Shown piece after piece: positions 61,157 through 64,000 of a stretch of 64,000 nt of DNA (position 1 is the first letter of the stretch; the number at the start of each line of letters is the position of its first letter). Both the position numbers and the translations under genes were made by a program. The DNA is taken from the NCBI GenBank assembly GCA_963735085.1, contig CAVTJP010000005.1:744001-808000 (forward strand), read 5' to 3'. The notes beneath the pieces are model-generated. The model had not been told where the DNA came from. It saw nothing but the letters and a program-made list of their open reading frames with translations, and did no database searches. This DNA is from DATJGR01 sp963735085. GTDB lineage: Bacteria; Pseudomonadota; Gammaproteobacteria; Pseudomonadales; Azotimanducaceae.

Positions 61157-62583
61157 GGCAATTTTTCGGCATCCTACTGGCCGGCCTGCTAGCGGGAATG
61201 GGGCTCAGCGCGTGCGTGTCAGCGCCGACCACCACGCCAACCGAATCCCGCCTGACCTCCGAGCATCTCGGGCTGGCCGGAGCAAAGACGCCCGCGATCG
61301 ACGACACCTGGTGGAACGCGTTCGGTGACGAGCAACTCGATTCGTTGATCGACCAGGCACTGCACGGCAGTCCAACTCTGGCCGCAGCCCTCGCCCGTAT
61401 GCGTGAGGCGCAGGCCGAATTGTCCGCAAATCGCGCTGCGAACTATCCACAGGTCAGCGTCGACGCACAGGAAACGCGCCAGCGCTTCAGCGAAAACTAC
61501 ATCATTCCACCGCCGTATGGCGGCACCACGAAATGGATCGGCACGGCACAGGCGAAGCTCGACTGGTCGCTCGATTTCTGGGGCAAACAAGCCGCGATGG
61601 TCGCGATGGCGCGGTCGTCCGCGAAAGCAACCGAACTGGATGCGGCGAGCGCGCGGCTGGCGCTCTCGGGCGCCGTCGCGCAGGCCTACATCGACCTGTC
61701 ACGCGCTTACGCACTGCGCGATCTGGCGCAAGATACGGTGACGCAGCGCGCAAGCATTCTGGCGCTGACGACTACCCGCGTTCGCAACGGCCTCGAAAGC
61801 ACCGCGGCGCAGAAAAGCGCGGAGGCGCTGCTTGCGCTCGCGCGTGCGGACCTCGTTCGCGCCAACGGCAATCTCGAACTCTCACGGCATCAGATCGCCG
61901 CATTACTCGGTCGCGGCGCAGATGTGTATGCGACCATCGCGCGGCCCCATCTGAATCCAAACGCGATTGCGCTACCGCACGTGTTGCCGGCGGATCTGCT
62001 GTCGCGACGCGCCGACATTCAGGCGTCACGCGCGCGCATCGAGTCGGCGCTGTCGGGTCGCGACGTGGCGCGCAAATCGTTCTATCCCGACATCGACATC
62101 GCGGCATTCGCCGGCTGGTCGGCCATCGGCCTCGATCCGATGTTCAGCGCGTCCGCACGGACGTATGGCGCCGGGCCCGCGATTCACCTGCCGATTTTCG
62201 ACGCCGGTGAGCTGCGCGCGAACTACGCGCACGCAACCGCGGCGCTCGATGCGGCGGTGGCCGACTACAACAGCTCGGTGATCGGCGCCGTGAAGCAAAC
62301 CGCCGATGCACTCACCGAACTGCGTGTGCTGCAGGGCCAGGATTCCGACCAGCGCATCGCGCTGGATGCCGCCCGCGAAAGCTTCCGGCTGGCACAGATT
62401 CGCTACCGCAACGGTCTCAATCCGCAACTCAATGTGCTCGATGCCGAAACCACGCTGCTACAGGCGGAGACGCGCACGGCAACCTTGAGTGCCGACATCC
62501 AGTCCCAGCGGGTGGCGTTGCTGGTGGCATTCGGCGGCGGATTCGATGCTTCGACGGCGGCACTTCAGGACACCACACGATGA
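61153..62583 (+). CDS. Outer-membrane efflux channel, NodT/OprM family lipoprotein
   Basis: 476 residues. Signal peptide with lipobox LSAC (FFGILLAGLLAGMGLSAC). TolC-like repeats include WWNAFGDEQLDSLIDQALHGSPTLAAALARMREAQAEL, FDAGELRANYAHATAALDAAVADYNSSVIGAVKQTADAL and the second set RLAQIRYRNGLNPQLNVLDAETTLLQAETR. It forms a trimeric tunnel. Coupled to the MarR gene upstream and EmrA-like gene downstream (4-bp overlap). It may also serve the RND pump at 9-13.7 kb, which has no own channel here. Confidence 0.94.
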   Translation: MRQFFGILLAGLLAGMGLSACVSAPTTTPTESRLTSEHLGLAGAKTPAIDDTWWNAFGDEQLDSLIDQALHGSPTLAAALARMREAQAELSANRAANYPQVSVDAQETRQRFSENYIIPPPYGGTTKWIGTAQAKLDWSLDFWGKQAAMVAMARSSAKATELDAASARLALSGAVAQAYIDLSRAYALRDLAQDTVTQRASILALTTTRVRNGLESTAAQKSAEALLALARADLVRANGNLELSRHQIAALLGRGADVYATIARPHLNPNAIALPHVLPADLLSRRADIQASRARIESALSGRDVARKSFYPDIDIAAFAGWSAIGLDPMFSASARTYGAGPAIHLPIFDAGELRANYAHATAALDAAVADYNSSVIGAVKQTADALTELRVLQGQDSDQRIALDAARESFRLAQIRYRNGLNPQLNVLDAETTLLQAETRTATLSADIQSQRVALLVAFGGGFDASTAALQDTTR

Positions 62584-63788
62584 GTGAAAGCAATTCCGCA
62601 ACGCCCGACCACAATGCGAACAGTTCCGGGAACGATTCCTCGACTAACGGCAAAGATCGGACGCGTCGGCGCTGGCTGATCGTGCTCGGCATCGTCGTCG
62701 TTGCAGGCGTGATTGGCTGGACTCTGTATTGGTTCCTCGACGCTCGATTCTACGAGACGACCGACGACGCCTACGTGTCCGGCGACGTGATCGAGATCAC
62801 CAGCCGCGAACCCGCCACCGTGCTCGCAGTGCACGCCGACAACACCCAATCCGTACAGCGCGGACAATTGCTGGTGGAACTCGATCCGGCGCGCGCGAAG
62901 GTTGCGATGCGCGCCGCGGAAGCCGATCTCGCTCGAACCGTGCGCAGCGTGCGGGCGCAGTTTGCCAGCGTCGATCAATACGCTGCGCAGATCGCATCCG
63001 CGCGTGTGCAACTGGCACAGGCGCAGGACGACTACCGGCGTCGCAAAGCGTCGGCCGAAGGCGGCGCCGTGTCTGCGGAAGAGATCCGCCATGCCCGCGA
63101 TGCGGTGACCGCCGCGCAGGCCTCGTTGCGCGCGACCGACAGCGCGCTGAAGGAATCGCAGGCGGCAGTTGAAGGCACCACGGTGAACGACAACCCGAGT
63201 GTGTTGGCGGCTATCGCGAAGGTGCACGACGCGGCGATCACGCTGTCGCACATGCGGCTGGTTGCGCCGGTTGCCGGCGTGGTGGCGCAGCACAACGTTC
63301 AGATCGGTCAACAGGTCGCGGCGGGCACCCCGTTGATGGCCGTGGTGCCGCTGGAGCGCGTGTGGGTAGACGCGAACTTCAAGGAAGGCCAACTTGCCGA
63401 CGTGCGCGTCGGCCAGCCGGCCACCGTCACCGCAGACATGTATGGCGGCAGCGTGACCTATCACGGGCGCGTGCAGGGACTGGGCGCTGGAACCGGCGCG
63501 GCGTTCGCGTTGCTGCCACCGCAAAACGCATCGGGCAACTGGATCAAGATCGTGCAGCGCTTGCCTGTGCGCGTGGCGCTGGATGCGGCTGAACTACGCG
63601 ATCATCCGCTGCGCGTCGGCCTCTCTGTCACCGTCACCATCGACATTCGCGACACGAGCGGAGCGTTGATGTCACACGTATCGCTCGCGACAGATGCACG
63701 CGCGGAAACCGGCGATGCAAACGCTCGAGCCGACCGAGTTGTAGCGCGCATCCTGTCGCAGAACAGCGCGGATGCGCCCGCTCCATAA
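62580..63788 (+). CDS. emrA: EmrA-like HlyD membrane fusion protein
   Basis: 402 residues. A single N-terminal transmembrane helix (WLIVLGIVVVAGVIGWTLYWFLDARF) follows a ~35-residue hydrophilic tail. Then TTDDAYVSGDVIEITSREPATVLAVHADNTQSVQRGQLLVELDPARAK (first lipoyl half), coiled-coil hairpin, MRLVAPVAGVVAQHNVQIGQQV (second half) and the beta-barrel. It joins EmrB to the channel. It begins inside the channel gene's stop (ATGA). Confidence 0.94.
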   Translation: MSESNSATPDHNANSSGNDSSTNGKDRTRRRWLIVLGIVVVAGVIGWTLYWFLDARFYETTDDAYVSGDVIEITSREPATVLAVHADNTQSVQRGQLLVELDPARAKVAMRAAEADLARTVRSVRAQFASVDQYAAQIASARVQLAQAQDDYRRRKASAEGGAVSAEEIRHARDAVTAAQASLRATDSALKESQAAVEGTTVNDNPSVLAAIAKVHDAAITLSHMRLVAPVAGVVAQHNVQIGQQVAAGTPLMAVVPLERVWVDANFKEGQLADVRVGQPATVTADMYGGSVTYHGRVQGLGAGTGAAFALLPPQNASGNWIKIVQRLPVRVALDAAELRDHPLRVGLSVTVTIDIRDTSGALMSHVSLATDARAETGDANARADRVVARILSQNSADAPAP

Positions 63789-63850
63789 GCGCTCGTCGCG
63801 AAGTCTCCATCTGAGCGCCTTTCCATGAGCATTGTTCAAGAGCCGTTGTC

Positions 63851-64000
63851 ATGAGCGATCAGAGCGCAGCAGAACAGCCCGCGCCTTTGCATGGCGCGCC
63901 ACTCGCGATCACATCGATCGCGCTGGCGCTGGGTACGTTCATGCAGGTGCTCGACAGCACGATCGCCAACGTCTCTTTGCCGACCATCGCCGGCAATCTC
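63851..64000 (+). CDS. emrB: EmrB-like MFS (DHA2) transporter, 5' end only
   Basis: 50 codons before the window ends. MSDQSAAEQPAPLHGAPLAITSIALALGTFMQVLDSTIANVSLPTIAGNL contains the DHA2 motif LDSTIANVSLPTIAG at helix 1. The ATG is 62 bp after EmrA. Completes the MarR-NodT-EmrA-EmrB set. Confidence 0.93.
   Translation, partial: MSDQSAAEQPAPLHGAPLAITSIALALGTFMQVLDSTIANVSLPTIAGNL

Noticed and set aside
1..64000. CRISPR arrays, tRNA or rRNA genes, intact insertion sequences, prophage
   Set aside because: No spaced repeat array, cloverleaf, rRNA-like stretch or transposase/integrase was seen on either strand by reading.

Overview
This is a GC-rich, gene-dense bacterial chromosome segment. It reads as a proteobacterium, most likely a gammaproteobacterium (a Xanthomonadales/Nevskiales-like or unclassified lineage). 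The reasons are Gram-negative envelope genes (RND, MacB-like and Emr pumps, an autotransporter-type beta-barrel, lipoproteins with lipoboxes), many ATGA/GTGA stop-start overlaps, frequent GTG/TTG starts, and two palindromes carrying a GGGTCAG core. No rRNA, tRNA, CRISPR array, phage or intact IS element was seen, so the taxonomic placement is an inference from protein style only.

Layout. 1-4.3 kb (minus): glycogen metabolism pair (alpha-glucan phosphorylase, cut by the window edge, and phosphoglucomutase) preceded by a receiver-GNAT fusion. 4.4-8.5 kb (minus): a three-subunit molybdenum hydroxylase operon with a MoaD-like sulfur carrier. 8.8-13.7 kb (plus): EF-hand protein, RND adaptor and pump. 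13.7-16.4 kb (minus): outer-membrane beta-barrel and an MFS protein. 16.4-21.3 kb (plus): a membrane-embedded AraC regulator followed by a MacB-like ABC system with two FtsX-type permeases and a truncated adaptor. 21.4-29.7 kb: two MscS channels, HAD phosphatase, glutathione transferase, PTS-like EIIA, a K+-channel/RCK protein, acyl-CoA dehydrogenase and a creatinase-like M24 protein. 29.7-31.9 kb (minus): a compact cassette with Xre antitoxin, RES toxin, ANT(2'')-like nucleotidyltransferase and a frameshifted methyltransferase, preceded by a 17-bp tandem repeat. 32-34.6 kb (minus): a second, two-subunit Mo hydroxylase of the isoquinoline/nicotinate type. 34.7-42.8 kb: esterase, two phytanoyl-CoA-type dioxygenases, transporters, dienoyl-CoA-isomerase-like crotonase, nitronate monooxygenase and small membrane or periplasmic proteins.

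The most unusual part is 43.8-58.3 kb. On the plus strand a PknK-like kinase/AAA ATPase, a TIR-TPR protein and a cytochrome P450 run together. Convergent with them on the minus strand is a tight seven-gene operon: an all-trans prenyl diphosphate synthase, three unrecognised small proteins, a CrtC/AttH-like (carotenoid 1,2-hydratase fold) protein, an SCP2-like small protein, and a 1296-residue FAD oxidoreductase with a roughly 300-residue insertion inside an amine-oxidase/HpnE-like framework. I read this as a candidate undescribed isoprenoid or terpenoid pathway with its own signalling proteins; the chemistry is inference.

The window ends with a quinone-oxidoreductase-like MDR protein, an aldo/keto reductase, and a MarR-NodT-EmrA-EmrB efflux operon whose promoter region carries a 12-bp palindrome; EmrB is cut by the right edge.
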